From the NCBI RefSeq assembly GCF_000005505.3, contig NC_016135.3, positions 21,112,613 through 21,176,612 on the forward strand: 64,000 nt of DNA, in the 5' to 3' direction. The notes under the pieces were generated by a model. It saw nothing but the letters and a program-made list of their open reading frames with translations, had not been told where the DNA came from and made no database searches. The position numbers and the translations under genes were made by a program. The stretch comes from Brachypodium distachyon (lineage: Eukaryota > Streptophyta > Magnoliopsida > Poales > Poaceae). Shown here piece after piece: positions 10,337 to 22,338 of this stretch. Every line of letters starts with the position of its first letter. The first letter of the stretch is position 1.

Positions 10337-12346
10337 TAACAATGTCTCTTTTCTAGCTTTGTTACTAAGACACTATTCAGTGCAACTTTTATATGATGAA
10401 TTGGCATGAGGCCTATTTAGATATCTTGCTGAGGCTCCCTAATTTCCTTAGGCATCGCTGTGGATATTACTACTATGTCAAATCGATGATTTTCGTGAAA
10501 ACTCTCGAAGGGTTATATATAGGTATCCGGAGAAGACCAAAGACATCTTTCAAAAGAACAAGAGAAGAGCAAAGACACAAGGAAAATGACAGAACAAAAA
10601 AAAAGTGGCTGTGGAAAAGAAAAACTCCAGTAGAGTAAGCAAAGGCGAGGGAAGAAAACAACACACTGCCTGCTGCTGGCCTATGATCTCACTTGCCCAG
10701 CTGCCTCCATATTTCGAACTTTCGCAGCCAGCCAGCAGAGCCGCCTCCTTGACTTGTAGCACTGGTCCTACTTGTACGAAGTAAATGGCCTGCCGGATCA
10801 ACTAATATACAAATCCACGCGCAGCCACATCCATTCCATGCAAGTACCAGGGGCAACATGACATGATAGCTATAGCAAAGCAACAACAACTTGATCAGCA
10901 ATACTGGCGGATACTACTATAGATCGTAAGCATAACTTTGCTTGGAGATAGATAGGCATAGGTGTTTAGTGGGGTAATCATCGTGTGCTAAATCGGCGCG
11001 CACCTAGCGTGGGCGATCCGTAATAGCCAGAGAAATCTCCAAAGCGGTTGGTTGGAAAGGCGTTTCCGTTCCACGTCTCGCGCCGCGCACAGATGCTCTG
11101 CTCGGCTCCTGAATTTTACGAGAAGAAAGTAGCGCAGCTGTGTAAATGGACGAGAGATTCGATGATGCGATGCTCATACGAGGAGGGAAGAAGTTACCGG
11201 CCGGGAGATTGATTTGGATGGACATGATGTCAAAAAGAAAAGGATTTTGATGGACATGGCATGGTTTCAAGCCGAGGTTTGTACGTGCTGCTGACCGTCG
11301 AGAAAACAGCATCGAGATGTTTGGCTCCCATCGCCACCTCCTCCGGCCAGGATCGTCATGATCTAATGGGAAAGGTGTAAGAACAGTGGTGCAGTGTAAG
11401 TGACTCTTGCATGCCATTAGCATCCGATTTAGATCCCCACGTACGGCTGATTAATTTTCCACTTGCTTCTAATTGCCCAAGGCGCACTCCACCTTGCATT
11501 CGCGCACTTTGTTTTCCTTCTCCCCGGCCCGGTCGGTACTCAAAAACCCTTCTTGTCACCTACTCTTTGTCCCCATCCCATCCTGAGCTCTTTATCTACC
11601 CTACTCAACTCACTGAACGCCTGCACGGCAGCAAGGTGGATGGAAGCAAGGAAGAGGAAAGGTATCGCGTCTCTTGATCCGGATGATTGAGTTGGCGGTT
11701 TTATAAAGAAAGCTTTAGTTATATCGAGCAAGCTCGGGAAATCGAAGAATTGACAGCAATGTGCTAATAGACAGATTCCAAAGTGGGGCAATAATGTTCA
11801 GATTCTCGCATTGGCAGTAGGAACAAACCTCACAAGAAATTTATGAAGCAGAGTAGTAGTATTGCGAAATCATCCCTGTATGGTAGCTAATAAATACTTT
11901 TTCTTTGACCGATTAGGTAACTTACGCACAATGAAATTATGCTAACTAAAGAATGGGCAGTGGACCACATGCATGGATGGAGGATAGCAAAACATTATAG
12001 AAGAGGAGTAGTACATTTCCTTCGTACTCGTAATACAATGATACCATTAATTCCAGACGATATCTCGACAATACGGTTCTACTCCAAATAGCAGCAGTGC
12101 TGGCGTGATAAGTCAAGAATACAAGGAGCCATCCACAAATCAGGGGGGCAAAAGGAAGAAAACCGAACAAATGGTGAAAGCTTGGCAGTTCCGCTATATT
12201 CCAACGCCCCCGCAGAGCCCCACGGAAGCAGCGCAGCTCCTATAGCCTCCTCGCCCTCGTCTCTCCCACACTCTGTTTCCTCCAAACAGCTTTGTATCTC
12301 GAGCTCTCACTATTTCGCGTGCGTCAAGCTTCTCCAAGCTCTCGCC
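10337..12346. other. Intergenic and upstream region of the zinc-finger gene
   Basis: No protein family recognised. Short open frames on both strands (for example 11004-11423 minus, 139 codons) have no domain signature. The last 165 bases are GC-rich and in frame with the zinc-finger gene from an upstream ATG at 12182, but probably represent its 5' leader. No clear TATA box was fixed. Confidence 0.45.
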
Positions 12347-13291
12347 ATGGCCAAGAACACATGCAAGCTCTGCTCACGCCGCTTCGCGAGCCCCCGCGCC
12401 CTCGCCGGCCACATGCGCTCCCACTCCGTCGCAGCAGCCGCAAGGTCGCAGATCTCATCGGCGTCCTCAGCGTCCACGTCCTTCGCGGCCGGAGACGACG
12501 CCGCCGCCGCGGAAGCCAAAAAGGCCATAAACCAGGGGTACGTGCTCCGGGAGAAGCCCAAGCGCAGGGTCCGCCTCGCCGAGTCCGACTTCTCGGATCG
12601 GGAGAGCGAGGCGGAGTACCCCACGCCGGACGCCAAGCGCGCCGCGCATGCCGGATCAGCTGACACCGAGCCGCTGAGCTCGCTGTCCGACGCCGCCACG
12701 CCGGAGGAGGACGTCGCGATGTCCCTCGTGATGCTCTCCCGCGACTCATGGCCAGCAACGGAGGCGCCGTGGGCATCGTCCTACCTCGCCGACTCCGACT
12801 CTGGGAGCGACGGCGGCGGGGAAGCGCCCCGTCATCATGCCGCGGCCGCGCAGAAGCGGACGCGGTTCCAGTGCCCTGCGTGCAAGAAGGTGTTCCGATC
12901 GTACCAGGCCCTCGGCGGCCACCGCGCCAGCCGCGTCCGCGGCGGCAGGGGCGGCTGCTGCGCGCCTCCGCTTAAGCCGCTTCCTCCTCGTCCTGCTGCT
13001 CATCTGCAGCCATTGCCGGAATGCGACGGCGGGGAGGGAGGCTCGAAGCCGCAGCCGCATCCGCACGAGTGCCCCTACTGCTTCCGCATGTTCGCGTCCG
13101 GGAAAGCTCTCGGCGGGCACAAGCGGTCCCAGCTCTGCTCAGGCGCTGCCGCGGCCGCATCGGACGCTGATCCTGCGGTCGCGATCAAGAGCCTCGGCCT
13201 CATTGATCTCAACCTCCCGGCGCCCTTCGACGACGTGGTGGAGCTCTCTGCTGTGTCAGATCCCTTCCTCTCGTCAAGGCCAGGTTCCTGA
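12347..13291 (+). CDS. C2H2 zinc-finger transcription repressor, ZAT type, single exon
   Basis: 314 aa, intronless, as usual for plant C1-2i zinc-finger factors. It is likely a nuclear DNA-binding repressor. Finger 1 at residues 6-26 is canonical (C6, C9, H22, H26, with RALAGHMRSH). Finger 2 (about 176-196) has C176, C179 and QALGGH with H192, but Arg196 stands where the last His is expected. Finger 3 (about 242-264) has C242, C245 and KALGGH with H258, but Gln262 replaces the last His; Cys264 follows. DLNLP at 287-291 is an EAR repression motif. The start at 12347 gives MAKNTCKLC, which puts finger 1 at the N-terminus as in the family. An in-frame ATG at 12182 would add 55 unrelated residues. 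I assign the family firmly, but not the orthologue. Confidence 0.9.
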   Translation: MAKNTCKLCSRRFASPRALAGHMRSHSVAAAARSQISSASSASTSFAAGDDAAAAEAKKAINQGYVLREKPKRRVRLAESDFSDRESEAEYPTPDAKRAAHAGSADTEPLSSLSDAATPEEDVAMSLVMLSRDSWPATEAPWASSYLADSDSGSDGGGEAPRHHAAAAQKRTRFQCPACKKVFRSYQALGGHRASRVRGGRGGCCAPPLKPLPPRPAAHLQPLPECDGGEGGSKPQPHPHECPYCFRMFASGKALGGHKRSQLCSGAAAAASDADPAVAIKSLGLIDLNLPAPFDDVVELSAVSDPFLSSRPGS

Positions 13292-15651
13292 ACTGAAAGC
13301 AAGCAGAGCAAGCAATCGGGGCTGCTTTCGGTTGATTCCAGTGGAGGTGATTCAGGCTCTGGACTAGCGAGCTGCTGCTTGGCCTGGAAGCCAAAAAGGT
13401 AAAGAAAAGTATTAAAAAAAGAGACATCTTTGCTTGGGTAGTTCCGTTTTATATTTTGTTGCGTCGATCGAGCTACAAAATTGTTTGTTGTAGTTCCCCC
13501 CTCAATTCTGGTCTGTCCTTTTGTTTGTTTCGAGCTATGGAATGAGTAGATTTGAGCAGCAAACAGAGCCAGCTATCGTTTTGTTGATCTTCGTAGTGTA
13601 GCAAGAAGTATCCCGCAGGGAGAAGAAATGGAATAGCAAAATTTAGCTAAACCGTTGCTTTCTCTTGCAGTCTCCAGCTGTTCTTGTTCCAACTGTCCAT
13701 GGCACGGGGACTTTACCAAGCGACCAATGCATGAGCCATTACGCAGTAGCAGTAAAACCATAAGCAACAAAATGGCAATGCCAATGCAATGCAGGATCGG
13801 CCAAAGCGTCCATAGTTACATCCACATGCAGCTGAGCTACAAGACCCCTGTTGCTTTCCTTTGCTTGCCCCCTCCTTGCTTCCTTTCTTTCCTCTGCACT
13901 TCTGCTCCTCCCCACCACCACCTGCCTGGCGCCGCCCGCACAACCTTCTCCTGTTGCTGGGAGCAGAAAAAGGGACGTTGTACTTGTTCGCCTAGCCCAC
14001 TGTGCGTTTCCTACCACATTCCCTTCACTCACTGTGCCGTGGGGCCTCACTGTCCTGGCATGAAACAAATGCATTCATTGAATACTCACTAACAGCAGAT
14101 TGCCCATTGCAGCAGCTAATACTCCTAAAGAAGAATGCTGTTTTTTAAACACGATACATGCATTACAGCCACGGAGATTGCTGTACCTGCGCAGTACAAG
14201 ATTTGTTGGATTCTTTTTTTATTTCGGAAAAGCTGGATTTGTTGGGTGGGTTGGGACTTGGATCTCTATGAACAGTTGGGAGGTTTCTGCGGCCGAGTAA
14301 AACTGCTGAGATCGGTTTTGCAGGAGCTGCTCTCCACGTTTGGAGGTAGGTAGTTATGGCATGGCCCACGGCTCCCGCCCACGTGGCGCCCGTCCCTCTC
14401 GTCCCCCTTTCCTTAATTTGCTGGGATTGCATCGGCTTGGTCAGTGGCCACTAACTTCGGTGGCGTGGGCGTTATTGACTTGTGCTGGAATTAGCACGAA
14501 CATTAACGCACGGTTAAGTACCGCCTGTACTGTCCAAAAGAAACTGTGGGGCGCGCAAACCGAGGCGGATCCCGCGGGCTAATTGCTTGGTCCACACGGA
14601 GCAGCAGAAGGGAACCGGGTATGACTTGTGGGTCCCCTTCCTTGCGCCCGCCGGCTGCGTGTGCTCTTAGCGTGAGGAGCCGCTTCGCGTGGGGTCGGTC
14701 GGGCGAGGCGGGGGCTGACTCACGTGGCGACACGTGACGGCCCATCGGATCATGGTTGGACGGCTACGATTGAGGATGCATCCTCTTGTCCCGCTAGCCA
14801 TAAGTGTTTATCGAGGCAAAGCCGTGGCATGGCAATGTCTTAGTGCAGCTAGCACGTAGAACGCTTCAACAGCGCTGGAGGAAAGGATACCCGAAAAGTA
14901 TGTTCGCTACTGCTACGAAACAAATGGAGCACAACAGTATTTGACTGGATTTAACTTTTTTCCCTTGGCGTCGTGGTCACTGCGTGCAAGACTTCCGTGA
15001 GTGGAGGACTCCGGTATACTTGCACCAAGGGTCACGCCGTAGCCGTCCCAGGAAATGAGAATTCGTAGCCTTGGACCAGTCCTGACACTGCTACAAAGGC
15101 CATGGCTAGCACTGCTCCTGCAGCTACAGTGCTGCTACCAGCATGAACAACCCCTGCGTTTTTTTAATCTTCAGCACAAAGCCACAAAAGCTACGGCACT
15201 TGAGTAGATCATGTTCGTGTTTGATGTTGCTTCACACGAATTTAAACAGATAGGTTGTTCTTATGAGAAAGGGCAAAGAACCCCGTGTCGGGAACACGGT
15301 GCACGCCCAAGCCCAGCGTAAGGTACACCGATCGAGTTGTTCATGAAAGGTGAAGGCTCGTCGACAGCTAGTAGTACAACCTGATGCCGATGCAACTGCG
15401 GGTGAATGTTCCTCGCAACGAGCGGCAAGTAATGTGGGCAGCGGTAAACGGGGGCAGCAGAATGCAACTGACCGCCGAGAGTTGATCGCCTCGTCTCCTC
15501 CGCGTAGCCGTACAGTATGCTGAATGGCGGATACCCAGCTACGGCTAGCTTGCCAGTAGAGTAGATAGTACTACTACAGTACCAGTACGGCTATGATCAG
15601 AACCTTTCCGGCCCCTGAACGGCGCGTGGCTTAACCACCACACGTCTGCAC
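13292..15651. other. 3' flank of the zinc-finger gene and intergenic region
   Basis: The first few hundred bases are probably 3' UTR. No further gene was recognised. Around 14718-14737 there are two close CACGTG (G-box) hexamers in a GC-rich patch, but no gene start follows nearby. The ORFs here have no family resemblance. Confidence 0.45.
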
Positions 15652-15660
15652 TTCAATTTC

Positions 15661-17058
15661 GAGTAAAATGCACGGGTGGTCATTGAACTTGTATTGACTG
15701 TTTCAATCTAAGTCATTGTACTCTCAAAACGTTCTTTTAGATCATCGAACTTTAAAATACGGTGCAATACGATCCTATATGATAAAGACGTACGTATTCT
15801 GATGATGTGTCATGTATGTGAACTACAGGGCCCACTTTCTGACACATCTCTGAACCATGGGAAATTGCAATGATCTCCCGCATCTCCCTCTCCCTTCACT
15901 CCAAGTCTCCAACACATCCCCAGGAGGCCAGGACCCCATCCCCATCCCCGTCAATCACCAACACCCGCAACCTCCTGTCCAATTCATGACCGCCACCGAT
16001 GCCTGAGACGAATAGGACGAAGACAAGTACCTTCATCATATTATGGTGACATTTCTCCTCGAGTCGAATACGATGGCGGAAACAAAAGCCAAGACCCAAC
16101 AGCATAGCAGCAGAGCCCGACGTCCGCCGGCAGAAGCCAAGATCAGTCCACGCCGACGAAGGTGGAGCAACAGGCGGCGCACGAGTGAGCTTCAGGAAGC
16201 GGCCCACGCTGGGATGGCGGGCGGGGTCGATGGTGGCGCCAGCCGAACTCACCCTCACTGTCATCATCTGGGGATGCTCGTCGCCGTAGGCTGACGCGCG
16301 GAGAAGAACCCGCCCGTCCAGATGGCAGAGCCCCTGTGCGACGAGGAGGAAAATTGTTGGCAGATAGGGGCTGGTGGCTGCGGCGGCAATTGACGAACTA
16401 CGAGCTGCAGTAGTTCCCTGGGGGCAGCCAAGCGGTCAAGCGCCGACAGGCCCAACAGGAGCTGCAGGCTTGCTGCCTTGGTAGTGGCAGGTCTATTTCG
16501 TGCTCCCGTTGGCGCTGCAGCGCCGCCAACGGCCGCGGCTTGCAGGTGGAGGAGATGGCCGCGCCCGCTGTTCGCGCCAGCGCAACGCTGATTGGCTACC
16601 ATGACGGCGAACCGCTCGTGGTCCACAATTCTTCAGCCTCCGCCGTTGCTGGTTGTGGCGCTCTTGGGAGGAAGCTGTGCAGACTCCGGCGACGGGACCA
16701 AAGGGAGGCAGTGGCGGAGGGAACGTCTCCGTGCGGCTCCGCCAAACGCCGTCTGACTGTCTCTGTGGCCGGTCGCTCCCTGGCGTATTTCTCGTTGGTG
16801 CTATGCCTACGAGCAGCATTGAGCAGTAGGAGAGTAAATGCAGGGGGTTCCTATAAAAATATCATCACCGAATACCTCTCTGTTTGTGGGCCATGTTTGT
16901 CAGACAACTGCCACGTCAACGAAATACGTATCTCTTGACCGTATAGGATCGTATCGCATCGTATTTTTTAGTTCGATGACCCAAACGAACGTTTTCAGAG
17001 TATAAGGACTTCTTTTCACGGACAACTCAAGTTCAATGACCAACGGTGCATTTTACTC
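15661..17058. mobile_element. MULE with GC-rich interior (Pack-MULE candidate)
   Basis: The two ends are inverted repeats of about 125 bp starting GAGTAAAATGCAC, with shared blocks GGTCATTGAACTTG and ATACGATCCTATA. The flanking 9-mers are TTCAATTTC (15652-15660) and TTCAGTTGC (17059-17067), 7 of 9 identical, the length expected for Mutator-like elements. The interior (about 15880-16850) is GC-rich compared with the flanks, with open frames on both strands (15896-16267 minus, 123 codons; 16264-16626 minus, 120 codons) that I cannot assign. There is no transposase. The composition suggests captured host sequence, but the source gene is not identified. Confidence 0.8.
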
Positions 17059-17067
17059 TTCAGTTGC

Positions 17068-18450
17068 CGCTAGCTCCCTTCTTCGTGCGTGCTGCACAGT
17101 GCGCCGCGGCGTTGTTCGTGTGAGGCAAGGGCTTTGGTTTTCTTCCCCATCTTTACCGTAGTACAGGACCTGAACTCCTGAAGGACAAAAAAGGAGATCG
17201 ACGAACAGTGCTACTCTAGCTCTACTCTTTAACCAGCAGGGAGAAGAAGCCAAGAAGCGTACATGGCCAGCGGAGAAGTCCGTGGAAATCTTCGCGACGG
17301 AGTGCACGTTCTGCGACAAGTACTATTATCTCTCTGGAAATTGGCCGGCCAAGAGGATATACAGAAAACATACCGGAAATGCTAGCATACGTACGTCCGA
17401 TGCATTTGTAAGTGCCAGCAGCTAGCAAGGTGGCCCTGCTCACGAGACGGGTTAGGCAAATGAAATACGGATCAGTAGAAGCGTTTTCTGTTTACGCGTG
17501 TGCTGTGAGCCCATGTGACTATGCGACCTCTGAGCCTTTTTCTCGATGACGATCGGGTGCGCGGTTTGTGTACGCAGTTAAGGCGCCATTTGCAGGATCA
17601 TCCGTATGCGGAAACGCGGAGCGGGGCCGCGCCGATCGTATAATAGGCAGGAGAGGTCTGCACTTCCGCAGTACAGGGTACGCGCTGGTTTGTTTGCTGG
17701 CTCGTCACGTCCGGCCGGTACCCGGTGGTGCCGCTTTTGACCGGGAGACAACAAAGTTTTATGGTCGATATTCGGTCATGATTGGACCAAGCGTACGAGT
17801 TTGGCCGTGCAAAGTGCCCAGTCCCTGAGAAAGTACTATTGTGCTACCATTGCTCAGTTTGCTAATAAAATTTCTGTTTTTTTTTTCCTCAATGCTGCGA
17901 TTAGATGTACGGACTACACCACGAAAATGTTCGCACTCGTATTCTAGAAAAAAAAAAGTATTCTAGAAAATGTTCGCACTCAAATTTGGTTAAACTTCAA
18001 GAGTCAAAAATAAAAATGCTGATATGGATAGTGCTAGCTCGGATCACTATTCACAATAATTTTTTTGATTGATTTATATTGGAGTTTGTATTTTTTTTTC
18101 TCGATGCGTAAGGCCTAGTTTTTTTTTCCTTTTTTTTGATAGGATCCTAATTTTTTTTAGTGATAGTTTTTTTTCTCGTGGGAAGGCCTGGTGGAAACCG
18201 AGGAAAACTAACCAATAGCAGCCCAATAGTCCACTCCTCTGCGACCCCAGAAAGCCCAACATCAGCAGCTTCCCAAAAGAGTGGTCCAGTTTAGTCTAGC
18301 CCAGGAGCGGTTTTGTCGTGGCACAAAGCCCACCGGAGACTCCGTCGTCCTACTACTACGCCATCGGCGGATCGGCCATTCCCCATCGCTTCGCCCACCA
18401 CCCACTGTCGCCGAGCACCAACGTCCCGATCTCCGGCCACCACCGGCACC
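17068..18450. other. Intergenic and upstream region of TGD1
   Basis: No gene recognised. 18050-18190 is strongly T-rich. From about 18290 the sequence becomes GC-rich leader of the next gene. No clear promoter element was fixed. Confidence 0.45.
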
Positions 18451-19503
18451 ATGTCGTCCACCGCCGCCGGGGCCGCCTTCCTCCTGCGCTCCACCTCCGC
18501 CACGACGAACCCTCTCCTCCGCCACACTTCCGCCACGACGAACCCTCTTCTCCACCTTTCCAGCCCCAAATCCAAGCTCCTCCGCCTCCACTCGTCACGC
18601 CGCCGCCGCCTGCCCGTGCCCCGCCTCTCCCTCACGCCCCCCGACACTGCCAGCAGCAATTCCGCACCCTCGCCGTCACCTCCGCCTCCGTCCGCCACGC
18701 CCCCGCCTCCTCTCTTCCCCAACTGGTCCCCACCGCGCCCGATCTGGCGGGGCCTCTCGGCGCTGCTCCTCGCAGGCCAGGTCTTCCACCGCGTCCTCAC
18801 GGGACGCATCCACCGCCGCAACCTCCTCGCGCAGCTCCGCCGGGTGGGCCCCGGCAGCGCGGGGGTCTCGCTCCTCACCGCCGCATTTGTCGGGATGGCC
18901 TTCACAATCCAGTTTGTGCGCGAGTTTACCCGCCTTGGTCTCCACCGCTCCGTTGGCGGCGTCCTTGCCCTCGCGCTTGCTCGCGAGCTTACCCCGGTTG
19001 TCACGGCCGTGGTCGCTGCCGGCCGGGTCGGTTCGGCCTTCGCTGCTGAGCTCGGCACCATGCAGGTGTCCGAGCAGACCGACACCCTTCGCGTCCTGGG
19101 TGCACAGCCCATCGATTACCTCGTGGTCCCTCGCGTCCTCGCCTGCGTTCTTGCGCTCCCTGTCCTAACCCTCATCAGCTTCGCCCTTGGGCTAGCTTCC
19201 TCAGCATTCTTGGCTGACGCCATCTTTGGTGTAAGCACCAGCATCATTCTGGAATCAGCGCGCAGGGCACTGCGGCCGTGGGACTTGATCAGCTCGTTGA
19301 TAAAATCTCAGGTGTTCGGCGCTATTATTGCGGTGGTGAGCTGTGCATGGGGAGTGACGACCCATGGGGGAGCCAAGGGCGTCGGCGAGTCCACGACGTC
19401 TGCTGTGGTCATTTCTTTAGTGGGGATTTTCATTGCAGACTTCGCTCTTTCATGCCTGTTCTTCCAGGGGGCTGGTGATTCACTCAAGCATGCGATGGGT
19501 TAA
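18451..19503 (+). CDS. TGD1: TGD1-like permease, chloroplast inner envelope lipid transporter
   Basis: 350 aa, single exon. TGD1 is the MlaE-family permease of the TGD1-2-3 ABC transporter, which moves ER-derived lipid across the chloroplast inner envelope for galactolipid synthesis. Residues 1-90 are Ser/Arg/Pro-rich and lack acidic residues over most of their length, consistent with a plastid transit peptide. From about residue 95 the MlaE domain follows, including the conserved ARELTPVVTAVVAAGRVGSA and AELGTMQVSEQTDTLRVLG segments and several hydrophobic spans in the C-terminal half. The ATG at 18451 (MSSTAAG) gives a normal family length. An in-frame ATG at 18313 would add 46 residues before a plausible transit peptide. 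The transit peptide contains a short tandem repeat (TSATTNPLL twice). It is convergent with the ALT gene ending at 19978. Confidence 0.93.
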   Translation: MSSTAAGAAFLLRSTSATTNPLLRHTSATTNPLLHLSSPKSKLLRLHSSRRRRLPVPRLSLTPPDTASSNSAPSPSPPPPSATPPPPLFPNWSPPRPIWRGLSALLLAGQVFHRVLTGRIHRRNLLAQLRRVGPGSAGVSLLTAAFVGMAFTIQFVREFTRLGLHRSVGGVLALALARELTPVVTAVVAAGRVGSAFAAELGTMQVSEQTDTLRVLGAQPIDYLVVPRVLACVLALPVLTLISFALGLASSAFLADAIFGVSTSIILESARRALRPWDLISSLIKSQVFGAIIAVVSCAWGVTTHGGAKGVGESTTSAVVISLVGIFIADFALSCLFFQGAGDSLKHAMG

Positions 19504-19977
19504 CGCATGACCACGTCAGAGGTCGATTTTGCTTCGTATCAGCATAGTTTAGTAGTGTACATTGACAGAAGTGGTCTAGTGGACTCAAAAGGGGGGCATC
19601 ATTGCAACATCGGCCACACTCCAGGTGAAATTAATTATTTGTTCTTGTGATGTTAATCGGAAGTAACCTATCATTTTTTAATGTATGTTGTGCAAAATGT
19701 TGCTCAATTATTTGCATATGATTTGTCATTTGTGTATAACCTTGCCGCAAAAAGAAATTAAACGGTGAAACTACTTCTGTCTAAGTCACAAGTGCCACAA
19801 AAGATGTAAATCATTTTATAACCAGCTCAAGCAGCACTGTAAAATACATATATACTTTTGGTGATATGGTATCTCGAGATATATTGATTAATTGCAGCTT
19901 CATACCCCAGGAGAGCACATATGTACAACTATTAAGTCCGAGTAAGAATAGTCTTGATACTCTTCCTTTGTAAGCAT
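19504..19977. other. Convergent intergenic region
   Basis: AT-rich sequence between the stop codons of TGD1 (plus) and the downstream ALT copy (minus). It probably holds both 3' UTRs. No gene seen. Confidence 0.6.
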
Positions 19978-21137
19978 TTAGTCATCAGATGAGAAGTATT
20001 GCAGTAGTTTTGTTGACATGTCTGGAAATACACGAGTTGGACGATAATCTTTGTTGAGGCAAACAGCGGTTCCTTTAGCTTCCAATACAAGCTGAAAGGA
20101 GTATAAAATGTGTGAGACACACGAGGATGCTCAGCAAGATCAGTAGTTAATGATAGACCACGAATTTGACTAGCTTATGTTTGGAACACATTGTGTGCTC
20201 CCAAGATTGATAGTGAATGCATACCTTGTGATCTGCCAGTGTCTCAATTATGTGCTCAAATATAATCCTCACACCTTTGATTTCCATGAGCTTTGTCTTG
20301 ACAACAAACCTGTCACCATTCTGGCAATGCTAGATAAACTTTATGAGTTTTTCTGGTATGACATGGTATATCTAAAAAATATGAATCTGACTTCAGAAAT
20401 TGTAAATGTTGGTAAACTAAAATTATGGTGCCTATGGTATGATCGGCATCTTTCTCTAAATTGATAAACTGGATCTTTGTACTCCAGTATCATAGGTCCT
20501 TAGTTTTCTATGTTATGTGTAGTTCTTCTGGTAACGAAACGTACCTTTAAAGGTGCGAAGTACTTGAGACGCAACTCTGAAAGAGCCAGCGCATCTCCTT
20601 TGGATATTATCGAGTCTACACTAATACCAAGGCTTTCAAGTAACTTGTCACGACCTGATACAACATAAAGCGTATAAATCATGTGAATTCGGAATAACCT
20701 TCAACACTCCTTTAAAATTGGCTGGAGCTGACCATTTTGAATGTAACTAGTGTAGATAACGTTGTTGACAACACCATATTGGTCAAGTTCAGTCTCGTGT
20801 ACTTCCATCTCAACCTTGAAATACTTGTCCTTCCTAATATTGCCCTTGTTAGCAAATATACTAATATAATATCCGTGTTACATAAAAATAGCACAAGAGA
20901 GATGATATCTAAGAACCTTATATTGGAATTCTGGTCCACGGTTGATGTAGTGACAGCTTGAAGAGTGCTGGATGTTCGAGGAGCAACCCTAAACTGGTGG
21001 CGGTGGAGATATGCCTTGTGGAGGGACATCAGAAGGTGGCCGGAATTGGATCTCCCTGCACCGGCAGTGCATATCCGGCATGGATGCTGAAGGAACTGGT
21101 GGTTGGCAAGAGGAACAGGGGCACCTATTTGCTGCAT
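19978..21137 (-). CDS. Acyl-ACP thioesterase, ALT type, diverged tandem copy
   Basis: Five exons: 21137-20917, 20833-20733, 20654-20545, 20320-20225 and 20091-19978. All have GT-AG borders and one open frame, giving 213 aa. A start at 21170 would add 11 residues; 21137 (MQQIGAPV) matches the start of the neighbouring copy better. ALT proteins are plastid single hot-dog-fold thioesterases that release acyl or ketoacyl chains from acyl-ACP. Exon 2 has [13 protein letters not shown], including the Asp thought to be catalytic. Exon 5 has [17 protein letters not shown]. Internal exon sizes (101, 110, 96) equal those of the upstream copy exactly. Differences include VHETELDQ for VRDYELDQ, and YIQNGRDK where the other copy has YCQHGRHE. 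The frame is open throughout, so this is probably expressed, not a pseudogene. Confidence 0.85.
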
Positions 21138-21902
21138 TGTGGATACAGACTCTGTCAATACCGGTGGCAATGCTACTTATAGTGATCCTGATTTTAGACG
21201 GCACCTGATTCTCCAACATTCTACGTAGAATTCCAATCTGATGTATGGAGTGTACACGCTAAATTTCTGGACCGGTGCTGAAGATATTATCTGGTCCGCA
21301 AAGAGCATTAACTTCTGGATTTGTTATTTGAGCTGTTAAGCATAAGTCAATCATGCACGGCAGATCATGATTTAGATCCAAGAAGGCACGGATCTGTGAG
21401 TGTACACGTCTAAATTTCTAAACGAGCATGCTGAAGATACTTTTTGGCCCACATATCCTTAACTTCCAAATTGGGTGATCAAGCGTGTGGGTCAGCTACA
21501 AATTGGCAGATTAGTTCCAGAAAGGCATGACAAGGCTTGCCAAATTCATGAGGGAACTCTGTTGTTTGTTGCAGCTGTTGGTATTATTTCCCAGCAGAAC
21601 GCATTTCCTCTGCCTGAACAAGCAATGCATTTTACTCTTTGTTACTGTATACTTGTGTTCTCCTCTAGCCATATGCGTGTTAAAAGGCCTTTGCTTCATG
21701 TTCTTTATGTTATCTTCTTGCTATATACGTGTTCCAGAGGCCATAATATACGTGTTCCAGAGGCCATACCTTGCTGTTGCTTGTTTTTTGATCCAGCCAT
21801 ACGTGCAACAAAGATGCTGCTGTTAAGGGATCATGCTATCATCTGGGTTCAACTGAAAGTATATTTTCCATATTCTCTTTTTGCGAGATGACATCTTATA
21901 TA

Positions 21903-21966
21903 CTCTCTCCGTCCCAAAATAAGTGACGCATACAAATTCACGTTACTTATTTTGGGACGGAGAGAG
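21903..21966. mobile_element. Short Stowaway-like MITE
   Basis: Near-perfect inverted repeat CTCTCTCCGTCCCAAAATAAG...CTTATTTTGGGACGGAGAGAG flanked by TA on both sides (21901-21902, 21967-21968). The total of 64 bp makes it almost only stem. Confidence 0.75.
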
Positions 21967-22338
21967 TATATATATTTTTCTGTGAGAAAGATGCTATCCG
22001 GTGTATCCGCACATCATATCCCATGGCATGTTAAATGCGTTTCGCTTGTTCAAATGATGCAATTCAGGGTTCAAGACTACAAAATTAAGATGACTTTCCT
22101 GTGATGTACACATGGAAATTCGTTGCAAATGCACTCACTTACCAGGTGATTTTACTGTGATGTATCTATTGATAGTTTGGTACATTGCAAACCCAGTCAC
22201 TTCCCACGTGATTTTCCTGTGATTTTCATCGGAAGTGGCTCAATTGTTTGTGTGAGATTCTCGTCGTACACGAGATGTCTGCACCCCTTAATTATTTAGT
22301 CTATTTAGGTGCAATATATTCCGTACTTTTTTGGTACA

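Noticed and set aside
10393..10638. 81-codon plus-strand open frame ending KRKTPVE
   Set aside because: No family resemblance, no splice or promoter context, and A-rich composition.
12182..12346. In-frame upstream ATG extending the zinc-finger protein by 55 residues
   Set aside because: The added residues are low-complexity and would move finger 1 away from the N-terminus. The ATG at 12347 fits the family.
14718..14737. Two CACGTG hexamers as an ABRE/G-box promoter
   Set aside because: No gene start lies downstream within normal promoter distance, so a regulatory call would be unsupported.
20712..21170. Single-exon reading of the 152-codon minus open frame
   Set aside because: Only the first part (to 20917) is exon 1 of the ALT copy. 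The remainder reads through an intron, as shown by the GT-AG borders and the matching exon lengths in the paralogue.
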